A stretch of 64,000 bases of DNA from Oscillospiraceae bacterium (GCA_910574635.1 CAJTCG010000007.1:62001-126000); one strand, 5' to 3'; shown: positions 43,680-51,576, counted from the first letter of the stretch. Notes: generated by a model from the sequence alone, not told the origin. A program made the numbers and translations.

Positions 43680-44617
43680 TACTCCCCCTCGATGCGGGAA
43701 ACAATCTGGGGCGTGTAGCGCCGCCCAAGGTCGTCCAGCTTCAAATTCGTGCTGAGGATGGCGGCCCGGCGGTTGATGACGCGGGTGTTGACGATGGTGT
43801 ACAGGGCGCTTTGGACAAAGGGGGTGGTCATCTCCGTGCCCAGGTCGTCCAGAATCAAAAGGTCGCAGTCCAGCACCCGGTCCACGTCGGCCTCCACGGC
43901 CTCCCCCTCCTCCCGGCCGAATTTCCGGGCCTCAAAGCGGTCGAAGACATGGGCGGCGGTGTCGTAGACCACGGAAAAGCCCTCGGCGCTGACCTCCCGG
44001 GCGATGGCGGCGGAGAGGAAGGTCTTCCCCAGACCCGGGTCCCCGGTGAGGAGCAGGTTCCCGCTCCCCGGGCCGAAGGCGGCGGCATAGCGCTTGCAGG
44101 TCCGGTAAATCCAGTCCATATTCTCCCGGGGGGAGACCCCCAGGGCCGGGTCCTCCGTTTCGGAGTACCACTCCAAAGAAAAGGACTCGAAGCTCTGGTT
44201 CCCCAGGTCCAGCATCCGGGAGAGCTCCTTTTGCTGCTCCCGGGCGCAGTAGGCCCGGAGGCACCGGCACATCCGCCCCTCCCGCCAGCCGGAATCCCCG
44301 CACAGGGGGCAGGCGGGCTTTTCCTCCAGGCAGTCCGCCGGGAGGCCCAGGCCCTCTAAAAGCAGCCTCCGCTCCTCCTGAAGGCCCAGGTTCTGCTTTT
44401 TCAGGGCCTCCACCGCCGCCCGGGGGTCCGTCCCCTTCCGCAGGGCGGTGGAGAGGATGCGGCTCATGGTGGCCCGGAGCTCCGCGTCGATCTCCCGGAG
44501 GCGGGGCTGGCGGAGGAACACGCTCTCCCGCCGGTCCCGGGCCCGGTCCTCCCGGTCCCGCTTGTCGTCCTCGAACCGCCGGAGGGCCCGGCGGACAATT
44601 TTCGCGTCATAGGCCAT
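43622..44617 (-). CDS. Replicative helicase loader (DnaI/DnaC-like ATPase)
   Basis: 331 residues. N-terminal zinc ribbon CPLCGDSGWREGRMCRC, then AAA+ ATPase: Walker A LLTGDPGLGKTFLSAAIA, Walker B CDLLILDDLGTEMTTPF, and a sensor region AAILSTNLKLDDLGRRYTPQ. It loads DnaB helicase onto ssDNA at origins and stalled forks. It lies 3 nt downstream of the DnaD gene, the usual pairing in this group. Its tail overlaps the TVP38-like gene by 58 bp on the other strand. Confidence 0.9.
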   Translation of the reverse strand: MAYDAKIVRRALRRFEDDKRDREDRARDRRESVFLRQPRLREIDAELRATMSRILSTALRKGTDPRAAVEALKKQNLGLQEERRLLLEGLGLPADCLEEKPACPLCGDSGWREGRMCRCLRAYCAREQQKELSRMLDLGNQSFESFSLEWYSETEDPALGVSPRENMDWIYRTCKRYAAAFGPGSGNLLLTGDPGLGKTFLSAAIAREVSAEGFSVVYDTAAHVFDRFEARKFGREEGEAVEADVDRVLDCDLLILDDLGTEMTTPFVQSALYTIVNTRVINRRAAILSTNLKLDDLGRRYTPQIVSRIEGEYQVLPFFGEDIRRLRKERG

Positions 44618-44620
44618 GGG

Positions 44621-45559
44621 TCATCCCTCCTTCTCTCGCTGCCGGATGTACTTGCGCATCCAGGCGTTGCCCGCGCCCTTGCCGTCGGACGTCCGGATGT
44701 TGAACGCCGCCGGAGTCTGCCGGGTGCGCTTGTCCCCGGCCTCGATTTCGTCCACGGTGTGGAGCCCCGCTTCGTGCCAGCGGCGGAGAATGCCGTTGCA
44801 GTAGCTCCACTTGAACTCGTGGCACTTGAGGACGGTTTTCTCATAGGCCAGGGCGGCGGCCTCCGGGGAGAAGCCCCACTCCAGCCATTGGAGGAGGAAT
44901 TTCTCCTCCTCCCGCACCGGGAGCCGGTCCCCCAGGCGGAGGGCCCGCATGTAGGCCGGGACGGCCTCCCGCTTCCGGCCGTAGTCCCGGAGGTACTCGG
45001 CGGCGGCGGCCTGGGTGTCGATGCCCCGGCGGGCCCAGGCGTAGCCCTCCCGCTCGATTTGGCGGAGGGTGGGCCTCCGGCCCGGCCCGAGGCGGGCGGC
45101 GGTGCGCTCCGCGCAGTGGCACACCAGGAGGTAGATCACGTCGGAGGGAAGGCCTAAGTAATCGTACAGCCCCAGCAGGACCGAGATATCCGCCGTGGTG
45201 AGGCGCTTGCCCAGCTTCCGCTCCACCTCGGCGGTGAGGCGGCGGAAGTCCGCGCTCTCCTCCAGCTTCCCGGCCACCTCGCTTTGCTGGTAGACGGGGG
45301 GCTCGTCGGCGGGCTCGGGAGGAGGGGCCTGCGGGGCGATGAGCCCCAGGTCCCGGAGGGCGGCCTCCGCCGCCTCGATGCGGCCCTTGTCCCAGCGGAG
45401 CTCCCCCGCCAGGGAGCGGGGAGGCGTGTCGCCATGGCGGCGGAGCAGGGCCAGATACAGCAGGGCGGCGTCCCCGTCCCCCCGGTCCAGGAGGCGCTTT
45501 ACCGCCTGGGGGGAGAGGGTGACGGGGTCGTCGGGGGCGTGGACGAGGACGCTGGGCAT
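44621..45559 (-). CDS. DnaD-domain primosomal protein
   Basis: 312 residues from ATG 45559 with AAAGGAGGCG upstream; the longer frame is rejected. An N-terminal winged-helix-like region (TLSPQAVKRLLDRGDGDAAL, RSLAGELRWDKGRIEAAEAA) precedes a DnaD-like domain: LGKRLTTADISVLLGLYDYL near residue 130 and YCNGILRRWHEAGLHTVDEI at about 250. The C-terminal tail is basic (KYIRQREKEG). DnaD bridges DnaA/PriA and the helicase loader during initiation. A small-RNA-like element lies upstream between 45659 and 45779. Confidence 0.85.
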   Translation of the reverse strand: MPSVLVHAPDDPVTLSPQAVKRLLDRGDGDAALLYLALLRRHGDTPPRSLAGELRWDKGRIEAAEAALRDLGLIAPQAPPPEPADEPPVYQQSEVAGKLEESADFRRLTAEVERKLGKRLTTADISVLLGLYDYLGLPSDVIYLLVCHCAERTAARLGPGRRPTLRQIEREGYAWARRGIDTQAAAAEYLRDYGRKREAVPAYMRALRLGDRLPVREEEKFLLQWLEWGFSPEAAALAYEKTVLKCHEFKWSYCNGILRRWHEAGLHTVDEIEAGDKRTRQTPAAFNIRTSDGKGAGNAWMRKYIRQREKEG

Positions 45560-45658
45560 GGGAGCGCCTCCTTTCTTAAGTAAAACTTGCTTTTCAGCAA
45601 AGATATGGTATTTTCGGAAACAGGCGCCGCTGCGGTTACGATGGTTGTGAAACGCAGA

Positions 45659-45745
45659 AACCGTCACTCGGCAAAGTGACGGTTTCTAAGGCCACGCTTT
45701 CGTTGCGAACATTTACTGAGGGCCACCGCTTGCCGCGGCACCTGC
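45659..45745 (-). ncRNA. Probable small RNA or structured leader upstream of the DnaD gene
   Basis: A consensus minus-strand promoter ends at 45750. Transcription from it would start near 45743 and run through a stem (GGTGCC...GGCACC region around 45719-45742) and end at a perfect 11-bp hairpin, AAACCGTCACT/AGTGACGGTTT (45659-45669 with 45676-45686, loop 6 nt). That gives an RNA of about 85 nt ending 100 nt before the DnaD start. The hairpin is not followed by a long T-run, so read-through into the DnaD gene is possible. Similar hairpins accompany type I toxin/antitoxin loci in gut Clostridia, from memory only. A tiny plus-strand ORF (45606-45680, ends KRRNRHSAK) overlaps its 3' part. Confidence 0.5.
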
Positions 45746-45749
45746 CTAT

Positions 45750-45779
45750 ATTATAGCCCAGGGCTTCCCCTTCTGTCAA
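45750..45779 (-). promoter_or_regulatory. Consensus minus-strand promoter
   Basis: Minus-strand TTGACA (complement of 45774-45779), 18-nt spacer, TATAAT (complement of 45750-45755). Both hexamers match consensus exactly. It drives the putative small RNA or the DnaD leader. Confidence 0.8.
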
Positions 45780-45798
45780 GCCCCGGGCTGTTTCTCAG

Positions 45799-45824
45799 GC
45801 CCGCCGTTTTTACGGCGGGCTTTT
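45799..45824 (+). terminator. Plus-strand intrinsic terminator in the 45.6-45.9 kb gap
   Basis: GCCCGCCG at 45799-45806, 6-nt loop, CGGCGGGC at 45813-45820, then TTTT. No plus-strand gene ends before it, which hints at an unannotated short plus-strand transcript in the gap; alternatively it insulates the next gene. The 344-bp gap contains, left to right, the small-RNA region, its promoter, this hairpin and the promoter of the next gene. Confidence 0.6.
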
Positions 45825-45834
45825 CACTCTCCCC

Positions 45835-45863
45835 TTGACAGCCCCGGCTCCATCGCCTATGAT
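45835..45863 (+). promoter_or_regulatory. Promoter of the methionine gamma-lyase-family gene
   Basis: TTGACA at 45835-45840, 17-nt spacer, TATGAT at 45858-45863, about 40 nt before the start codon. Confidence 0.75.
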
Positions 45864-45903
45864 AGGCTCTGTCAAAACATCAAGAGAAGGAGTCCCCTTG
45901 TCT

Positions 45904-47196
45904 ATGGATATGGAACTGCAAGCCATTTACCAGGCCCTGGGCGTCAGCCCCGCCGTTTACCGCTATGGGGAGGCGGCGCTGGAGCGCCTCCGGGACCGTT
46001 TCGCGGACATCGACCGCACCGCCGAGTACAACCAGGCCAAGGTCCTCCACGCCATGCAGCAAAACCGGGTCAACGCCACCCACTTCGCCGCCACCACCGG
46101 CTACGGCTACGACGACGAGGGCCGGGACAACCTGGAACGGGTCTACGCCGCCGTCTTTCACACGGAGGCCGCCCTGGTCCGGCCCCAGATCACCTGCGGC
46201 ACCCATGCCCTCACCGTGGCCCTGTCCGCCAACCTCCTGCCGGGGGACGAGCTCCTCTCCCCCGTGGGGGCCCCCTATGACACCCTGGAGGAGGTCATCG
46301 GCATCCGGCCCTCCAAGTGCTCCTTGAAGGAATACGGCGTCACCTATGCCCAGGCCGACCTGCTGCCGGGCGGCGGCTTTGACTATGAAACCATCCGCTC
46401 CCGCATCAACGATCGGACCAAGCTTATCACCATCCAGCGCTCCAAGGGCTACGCCACCCGGCCCAGCTTCTCTGTGGCCGGGATTGGGGAGCTCATCGCC
46501 TTTTGCAAATCCGTCAAGCCGGACGTGAAGGTCATGGTGGACAACTGCTACGGCGAGTTTGTGGAGACGCGGGAGCCCTCGGACCTGGGGGCCGACATGG
46601 TGGTGGGAAGCCTCATCAAAAACCCCGGCGGGGGCCTGGCCCCCATCGGCGGGTACATCTGCGGCACAAAGGAATGCGTGGAGCGCTGCGCCTACCGCCT
46701 CTCCGCCCCGGGCCTGGGGCAGGAGGTGGGGGCCAACCTGGGGCTGATGCCCGCCTTTTACCAGGGCCTCTTCCTGGCCCCCACGGTGACGGCGGGGGCG
46801 CTGAAGGGGGCGGTCTTCGCCGCGAACCTCTATGAGGGCCTGGGCTTTCCCTGCGTGCCCAACGCCGCGGAGGAGCGCCACGACATCATCCAGGCCGTCA
46901 CCCTGGGGAGCCGGGAGGCCATGCTGGCCTTCTGCCGGGGGATTCAGGCCGCCGCGCCGGTGGACAGCTACGTCACCCCGGAGCCCTGGGCCATGCCGGG
47001 CTATGACAGCGAGGTGGTCATGGCCGCCGGGGCCTTTGTCCAGGGCAGCTCCATCGAGCTCTCCGCCGACGGGCCCATCCGCCCGCCCTACGCCGTGTAC
47101 TTCCAGGGGGGGCTCACCTGGCAGCACGCGAAGCTTGGCATCCTGATGAGCCTTCAGAAGCTGGCGGAGGCGGGACTGGCGAAGCTGCCGGAGTGA
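45904..47196 (+). CDS. Methionine gamma-lyase-family / aluminium-resistance-type PLP protein
   Basis: 430 residues from ATG 45904 (GAAGGAG about 12 nt upstream). PLP fold type I: the lysine is in VGSLIKNPGGGLAPIGGYI, with NATHFAATTGYGYDDEGRDN, VRPQITCGTHALTVALSANL and ITIQRSKGYATRPSFSVAGI around the cofactor pocket. This family (YnbB type) is usually annotated as aluminium resistance protein or cystathionine/methionine gamma-lyase-like; the physiological reaction is uncertain. It has its own promoter and is followed 13 nt later by a HAD phosphatase. Confidence 0.85.
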   Translation: MDMELQAIYQALGVSPAVYRYGEAALERLRDRFADIDRTAEYNQAKVLHAMQQNRVNATHFAATTGYGYDDEGRDNLERVYAAVFHTEAALVRPQITCGTHALTVALSANLLPGDELLSPVGAPYDTLEEVIGIRPSKCSLKEYGVTYAQADLLPGGGFDYETIRSRINDRTKLITIQRSKGYATRPSFSVAGIGELIAFCKSVKPDVKVMVDNCYGEFVETREPSDLGADMVVGSLIKNPGGGLAPIGGYICGTKECVERCAYRLSAPGLGQEVGANLGLMPAFYQGLFLAPTVTAGALKGAVFAANLYEGLGFPCVPNAAEERHDIIQAVTLGSREAMLAFCRGIQAAAPVDSYVTPEPWAMPGYDSEVVMAAGAFVQGSSIELSADGPIRPPYAVYFQGGLTWQHAKLGILMSLQKLAEAGLAKLPE

Positions 47197-47209
47197 GGAG
47201 GACGGTATC

Positions 47210-47857
47210 ATGAGACTGCAAAGCGCGATTTTCGATATGGACGGGACGCTGCTGGACTCCATGGGCATGTGGCGGACCCTGGGAAGCACCCTGGCGCAAA
47301 ACCACGGGGCGGTTCCCCCGCCGGGTCTGGATCTCCGGGTGGCCTCCCTGGGCCTTTGGGAGGGCACGGCTTACTGCAAGGAGGCCTGCGGCCTTCCGGG
47401 CACGGTGGAGGAGCTGGTGCAGGAGATTTGGGGGCAGATTGAGGCGTTCTACCGCCATGACGTGCGCCCCAAGCCGGGGCTGGTCCGCTTCCTCTCCATT
47501 TTGAAGATGGAGGGGGTTTGGATGTACGTGGCCACCGCCACGGACCGCCCCCTGGCGGAGGCGGCGCTGAAAACCGCGGGCATCGACGGCTTCTTCCGGG
47601 GGATGATCACCAGCCGGGAGGCGGGCCAGACCAAGCGGGAGGGGCCGGAGATTTACGAGCGGGCCCTGCGCCGCCTCCGGTCCAACAAGAAGGATACCGT
47701 GGTGTTTGAAGACGCCCTCCACGCCCTGCGGACCGCCAAGGCGGCGGGCTTCCGCACGGCGGCGGTGTACGACGAGTCGGAGCCGGAGCAGGAGGAGCTG
47801 CGCCGCCTGGCGGATTATTATATTGAGAGCTTTGAGGAAATGACGCTGGCGGAGTGA
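47210..47857 (+). CDS. HAD-superfamily phosphatase (beta-phosphoglucomutase-like)
   Basis: 215 residues with HAD motif I IFDMDGTLLDSMGMWRTL, motif II YVATATDRPLAEAAL, motif III Lys in the AGQTKREGPEIYERALRR segment and motif IV KDTVVFEDALHALRTAKAAG. The cap is the small helical type near residues 15-80. It probably dephosphorylates a small sugar phosphate or nucleotide. It follows the PLP gene by 13 nt, with GAGGAGGACGG upstream, so the two are co-transcribed. Confidence 0.85.
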   Translation: MRLQSAIFDMDGTLLDSMGMWRTLGSTLAQNHGAVPPPGLDLRVASLGLWEGTAYCKEACGLPGTVEELVQEIWGQIEAFYRHDVRPKPGLVRFLSILKMEGVWMYVATATDRPLAEAALKTAGIDGFFRGMITSREAGQTKREGPEIYERALRRLRSNKKDTVVFEDALHALRTAKAAGFRTAAVYDESEPEQEELRRLADYYIESFEEMTLAE

Positions 47858-47933
47858 GGGCCGCCGGTGCGCCTCTCGTCAAAAAGCGCCCGCGAGCCCA
47901 GCCGCTCGGTTCGCCGGTGAACGCGAAGAAATT

Positions 47934-47970
47934 CCCCGCCCGGCGGAGCTTTCCGCCGGACGGGGGTTTT
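47934..47970 (+). terminator. Terminator after the HAD gene
   Basis: CCCCGCCCGGCGGA at 47934-47947 pairs with TCCGCCGGACGGGG at 47952-47965 (one mismatch), followed by GTTTTA. Confidence 0.75.
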
Positions 47971-48030
47971 ACCTGTGTCCGAACTGTGCTTCTATATTTA
48001 CATAGAAAGAAACCGTCCAAGCTGCGACAA

Positions 48031-48070
48031 AACCCTTGGTATGACAGGCTTTGACCTGATACCAAGGGTT
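48031..48070 (-). terminator. Terminator of the tRNA-Ser transcript
   Basis: AACCCTTGGTAT at 48031-48042 and ATACCAAGGGTT at 48059-48070 form a 12-bp stem. On the minus strand the stem begins 8 nt after the encoded CCA end and is followed by TTTTGT. Confidence 0.8.
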
Positions 48071-48078
48071 TCGTTGTC

Positions 48079-48170
48079 TGGCGGAGAAGGAGGGATTCGA
48101 ACCCTCGAGACCCTTTAGGGGCCTACATGATTTCCAATCATGCGCCCTCGACCAACTAGGCGACTTCTCC
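48079..48170 (-). tRNA. tRNA-Ser(GGA)
   Basis: Minus-strand 92-nt gene. Acceptor stem GGAGAAG/CTTCTCC, D arm with AGTTGGTCGAGG, anticodon stem-loop around ATTGGAAAT with anticodon GGA, a long variable arm (GGCCCCTAAAGGGTC), T arm GGTTCGAATCC, and an encoded CCA. The long variable arm and GGA anticodon make it serine tRNA for UCC/UCU codons. Confidence 0.95.
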
Positions 48171-48237
48171 ATCGCTGCCGGTTGTTCCGCCGATATGATC
48201 CCGGCGTTCTTTCAACAACCAGTGCAGAACAGTAGTT

Positions 48238-48265
48238 ATTATACCAGAGGATTTCCCAAAGTCAA
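48238..48265 (-). promoter_or_regulatory. Promoter of tRNA-Ser
   Basis: Minus-strand TTGACT (complement of 48260-48265), 16-nt spacer, TATAAT (complement of 48238-48243), 68 nt before the tRNA. Confidence 0.75.
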
Positions 48266-48332
48266 GCCCTTTTTCAATTTTTCTTAAGCGGGTTCTTTTC
48301 CGGCCCGGAAAAGAAAGTCTCCTCCTCCCTTC

Positions 48333-48361
48333 TTGACAAGGTAATCGTTTACCGATATAAT
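48333..48361 (+). promoter_or_regulatory. Near-perfect promoter with a LacI-type palindrome in the spacer
   Basis: TTGACA at 48333-48338, 17-nt spacer, TATAAT at 48356-48361. The spacer contains GGTAAT-CG-TTTACC at 48340-48353, a palindrome (one mismatch) with the central CG step typical of LacI-family operators. A repressor bound there would block RNA polymerase directly. A LacI-family gene lies 3.2 kb downstream at 51577-52575. Confidence 0.75.
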
Positions 48362-48440
48362 ATGAACCGCGCGAAACTCCGGGAGTCCCGCCCTCCGGCG
48401 GGAGCCCGAAAAAATATGAAAAGGAAAGGATTGGACGACT

Positions 48441-49133
48441 ATGATCTATTCCACCGAAGTGCAGAACATGTGCCCCGTCGCCAAGGGCGCGTACCACGGT
48501 CCCGCCCCCATTCCCGAGGAGGGCAAATGGGTCCAGGCCAAGGAGATCAAGGACATCTCCGGCCTCACCCACGGCGTGGGCTGGTGCGCCCCCCAGCAGG
48601 GCGCGTGCAAGCTGACCCTCAACGTCAAGGACGGCGTGATTGAGGAGGCGCTGGTGGAGACGCTGGGCTGCTCCGGCATGACCCACTCCGCCGCCATGGC
48701 CTCTGAAATTCTTATCGGCAAGACCCTGCTGGAGGCCCTGAACACCGACCTGGTGTGCGACGCCATCAACACCGCCATGCGGGAGCTGTTCCTCCAGATC
48801 GTCTACGGCCGCACCCAGACCGCGTTTTCCGAGGGGGGCCTGCCCATCGGCGCGTCCCTGGAGGACCTGGGCAAGGGCCTTCGGTCCCAGGTGGGCACCA
48901 TGTTCGGCACCAAGGCCAAGGGCCCCCGGTATCTCGAAATGGCCGAGGGCTACGTCACCCGCATCGCCCTGAACAAAGACGATGAAATCATCGGCTATGA
49001 ATTCGTGAACCTGGGCAAAATGATGGACGCCATCAAAAAGGGAACCGACGCCAACCAGGCTCTGGAAGGCGCCAAGGGCCACTACGGCCAGTTCGACGGG
49101 GCCGCCAAGTATATCGACCCCCGTCACGAGTAA
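48441..49133 (+). CDS. NifU/IscU-like iron-sulfur scaffold-type protein
   Basis: 230 residues. The middle segment LVETLGCSGMTHSAAMASEI with LIGKTLLEALNTDLV is the IscU/NifU-N pattern. Additional conserved-looking cysteines are Cys11 (QNMCPVAKG) and the pair in GWCAPQQGACKL. A C-terminal extension (RYLEMAEGYVTRIALNKDDE) is not found in IscU. AAAAGGAAAGG lies upstream. It is the first gene of a two-gene operon with a GGGtGRT protein 19 nt downstream. I infer an iron-sulfur or other metal centre role; no partner desulfurase is nearby. Confidence 0.7.
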   Translation: MIYSTEVQNMCPVAKGAYHGPAPIPEEGKWVQAKEIKDISGLTHGVGWCAPQQGACKLTLNVKDGVIEEALVETLGCSGMTHSAAMASEILIGKTLLEALNTDLVCDAINTAMRELFLQIVYGRTQTAFSEGGLPIGASLEDLGKGLRSQVGTMFGTKAKGPRYLEMAEGYVTRIALNKDDEIIGYEFVNLGKMMDAIKKGTDANQALEGAKGHYGQFDGAAKYIDPRHE

Positions 49134-49152
49134 GAAAAGGAGGAATTGAGAA

Positions 49153-50151
49153 ATGGCTCTGTTTGAAAGCTACGAGAGAAGAATCGACAAGATCAATTCC
49201 GTCCTGTCTCAGTACGGAATCAAGAGCGTGGAGGAGTGCCGGGACATCTGCAAGGCCGCCGGCTTCGACCCCTACGAGATTGTCAAGGGCATCCAGCCCA
49301 TCTGCTTTGAAAACGCCTGCTGGGCCTACTGCGTGGGCGCGGCCATCGCGCTGAAAAAGAACGTGGGCACCGCCGCCGAGGCCGCCGAAGCGATTGGTGA
49401 GGGCCTCCAGGCCTTCTGCATCCCCGGCTCCGTGGCCGACGACCGCAAGGTGGGCCTGGGCCACGGCAACCTTGGCGCCATGCTGCTGCGGGACGAGACG
49501 AAGTGCTTCGCCTTCCTGGCGGGCCACGAGTCCTTCGCCGCCGCCGAGGGCGCCATCGGCATCGTCCGCAACGCCAACAAGGCCCGGAAGGAGCCCCTGC
49601 GGGTTATCCTCAACGGCCTGGGCAAGGACGCCGCCCAGATCATCAGCCGGATCAACGGCTTCACCTATGTCCAGACCCAGTTTGACTACGGCACCGGCGA
49701 GGTGAAGGTGGTCAAGGAGTTCAAATACTCCGAGGGCGAGCGGGCAAATGTCCGCTGCTACGGCGCGGACGACGTCCGGGAGGGCGTGGCCATCATGCAC
49801 CTGGAGGGCGTGGACGTGTCCATCACCGGCAACTCCACCAACCCCACCCGGTTCCAGCACCCCGTGGCGGGCACCTATAAGAAGGAGTGCGTAGAGCTGG
49901 GGAAGAAGTACTTCTCCGTGGCCTCCGGCGGCGGCACGGGCCGGACCCTGCACCCCGACAACATGGCCGCGGGCCCCGCTTCCTACGGCATGACCGACAC
50001 CATGGGCCGGATGCACTCCGACGCCCAGTTCGCCGGTTCCAGCTCCGTCCCCGCCCATGTGGAGATGATGGGCTTCCTGGGCATGGGCAACAACCCCATG
50101 GTGGGCGCGACGGTGGCCGTGGCGGTTGCCGTGTCTGAGAGCAAGAAGTAA
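49153..50151 (+). CDS. GGGtGRT protein (conserved, unknown function)
   Basis: 332 residues. It contains the name-giving [17 protein letters not shown] near residue 260, followed by [20 protein letters not shown]. Earlier cysteines ([32 protein letters not shown]) suggest a bound metal or cluster. The many glycines and the C-terminal [20 protein letters not shown] suggest a compact enzyme-like fold. The family is found in anaerobes and has no assigned reaction that I know of. It is cotranscribed with the NifU-like gene (19-nt gap, AAAAGGAGG site) and followed by a strong terminator. Confidence 0.8.
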   Translation: MALFESYERRIDKINSVLSQYGIKSVEECRDICKAAGFDPYEIVKGIQPICFENACWAYCVGAAIALKKNVGTAAEAAEAIGEGLQAFCIPGSVADDRKVGLGHGNLGAMLLRDETKCFAFLAGHESFAAAEGAIGIVRNANKARKEPLRVILNGLGKDAAQIISRINGFTYVQTQFDYGTGEVKVVKEFKYSEGERANVRCYGADDVREGVAIMHLEGVDVSITGNSTNPTRFQHPVAGTYKKECVELGKKYFSVASGGGTGRTLHPDNMAAGPASYGMTDTMGRMHSDAQFAGSSSVPAHVEMMGFLGMGNNPMVGATVAVAVAVSESKK

Positions 50152-50180
50152 GCCGGACCTTCGCCGGTCCATGAAACGAA

Positions 50181-50235
50181 AAACAGGAGCCGCGTTCCCC
50201 GGCGGAAGAGCGCCGGGACGTGGTTCCTGTTTTTT
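50181..50235 (+). terminator. Long terminator after the GGGtGRT operon
   Basis: A two-tier hairpin: ACAGGA...CCGCGT pairs with ACGTGGTTCCTGT, and inside it CCCGGCG (50198-50204) pairs with CGCCGGG (50211-50217). It ends in TTTTTT at 50230-50235. Confidence 0.9.
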
Positions 50236-50374
50236 GCGCTGCGGCTATGCCTATGACCCTGCTGTGGGCGACCCCGACAACAGCGCAGCCCCCGGCACCC
50301 CCTGGGACCAGGTCCCCGAGAGTTGGGTCTGCCCCGTCTGCGGGATGGGCAAGGACGTGTTCGAGAAGGAATAA
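50236..50374 (+). pseudogene. 5'-truncated rubredoxin
   Basis: Directly after the terminator T-run, the frame reads [20 protein letters not shown] then [20 protein letters not shown], which is rubredoxin from its second cysteine onwards. The start codon, first strand and first ligand cysteine are missing; the Cys that now precedes (CFLRC) comes from the terminator sequence and has the wrong spacing. The only in-frame upstream ATG (50171) lies before the hairpin and lacks a ribosome site. It looks like a deletion joined the operon terminator to the middle of a rubredoxin gene. Confidence 0.7.
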
Positions 50375-50383
50375 GGATAAGAT

Positions 50384-50409
50384 AAGGGCGGAGCTTTGGC
50401 TCCGCCCTT
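50384..50409. terminator. Terminator between the rubredoxin remnant and the lipoprotein gene
   Basis: AAGGGCGGAGC at 50384-50394, loop TTTG, exact complement at 50399-50409. Convergent genes end on both sides. Confidence 0.7.
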
Positions 50410-50434
50410 GCGTGCGTTCCCAGTGGAAATTTGT

Positions 50435-51574
50435 TCAACCCAGGTAGGGACCAAATACACACAGACGATTCACATAATCGTATAGCGGCGTGTCCGTATA
50501 CTCGGAAGCCTCCAAAAGCAGGCAGGCGGCTTCATAAGCGTCGATAGCCGAATCCAGGTCCATGCCATAGTCATAACCGGCAAAATTTTTTTCTATACTG
50601 GCGCTGGTGTATTCCGCCTGGGCCCAGCATTGGTCGCCGGCTTGAATATACTGAATAATCTCCTGAAACAGATCGTCGGGTATCTGGGAATTTGTGCCAT
50701 ATGTATACTGCAGCTCCGGTGCGTTGAGGTGGGTGTATCGTTTTTCATACGCCTCTATCTCAAGGGGCAGTTCGTCCGCTTCCTCGGGAAGGGGCTCTCC
50801 ATAGACCGGAAACTCCTCATAACTGCTGTCGTGCAACTCCTCAGCCGTGTCCTGGGCCACGCTGTCTCCGGCCTTCGGTTCGGAAAAGCGTATGGAATTG
50901 GTGACGGTTTCACAGAGGGTAAAAAAGTCCTCCCGGTCCGTATCCTCGGGCGCGGTGACTATCAAAACGATTCGGATGATACCGCCATCGTCCACAAAGC
51001 CGCCATAGTTTTTATATCTATAGCCCAGCTCCGTAATGAGCGCCCCAAAGGAATCGTCTGCCGCGGTATAGGAAAAGCCATAGCTCTCAGGAGTGGAAAA
51101 GCTGTCCAGCAAATTAAAGGTCTGATACATCCCGCTCCAGCTGATGATTTCGTCAGCCAGGTCCAGCCTTTCAAAATCTTCATACAGAATCGCGGGATCC
51201 TTTCCCGCCAAAACAAGGAGTTCCTCAGCCCTACTCAGAGAGGAAATTCGAGAACACATCAGCACTAAGCCCTTATCCCCGCCGTCTATAGAATAATTGA
51301 TTTCATCCTCCGCAACCACTTTGGATTCTCCCTCCGTGCCAAAGGCTGTGGGGCAGTCAAACGCAATGCCAAAAACGGGAACTTCATGGGTTTGGCACTC
51401 GATGGTATCTTTCCCGCCCTCCTCCGGCGCGGACTCGGATACAGCAAAGTCTGCGGAGGCGGCAGAGTCCTCGGGAAGAGGGTTAGACTGCTTGGCCTCC
51501 TTGGAGCAGGCGGACAAGGAGAGCGCCAGGAAAACGCAGAGCGCTATGGACCGTATTTTTTTCAGGTGTTTCAC
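50435..51574 (-). CDS. Lipoprotein of unknown function, cotranscribed with a LacI regulator
   Basis: 379 residues with a lipoprotein signal: basic start MKHLKKIRS, hydrophobic core, lipobox ALSLSAC with Cys at about residue 23. The mature part is acidic and rich in Glu/Asp/Tyr, for example DCPTAFGTEGESKVVAEDE and APEDTDREDFFTLCETVTN. No family recognised. It begins 2 nt after the stop of the LacI-family gene, so it is almost certainly in the same transcript, an uncommon pairing for a LacI regulator. Confidence 0.75.
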   Translation of the reverse strand: MKHLKKIRSIALCVFLALSLSACSKEAKQSNPLPEDSAASADFAVSESAPEEGGKDTIECQTHEVPVFGIAFDCPTAFGTEGESKVVAEDEINYSIDGGDKGLVLMCSRISSLSRAEELLVLAGKDPAILYEDFERLDLADEIISWSGMYQTFNLLDSFSTPESYGFSYTAADDSFGALITELGYRYKNYGGFVDDGGIIRIVLIVTAPEDTDREDFFTLCETVTNSIRFSEPKAGDSVAQDTAEELHDSSYEEFPVYGEPLPEEADELPLEIEAYEKRYTHLNAPELQYTYGTNSQIPDDLFQEIIQYIQAGDQCWAQAEYTSASIEKNFAGYDYGMDLDSAIDAYEAACLLLEASEYTDTPLYDYVNRLCVFGPYLG

Positions 51575-51576
51575 CG

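Noticed and set aside
50126-50374. 82-residue rubredoxin with a start inside the GGGtGRT gene
   Set aside because: It would have to be translated through a terminator hairpin, lacks a ribosome site, and has wrong cysteine spacing; treated as a truncated pseudogene.
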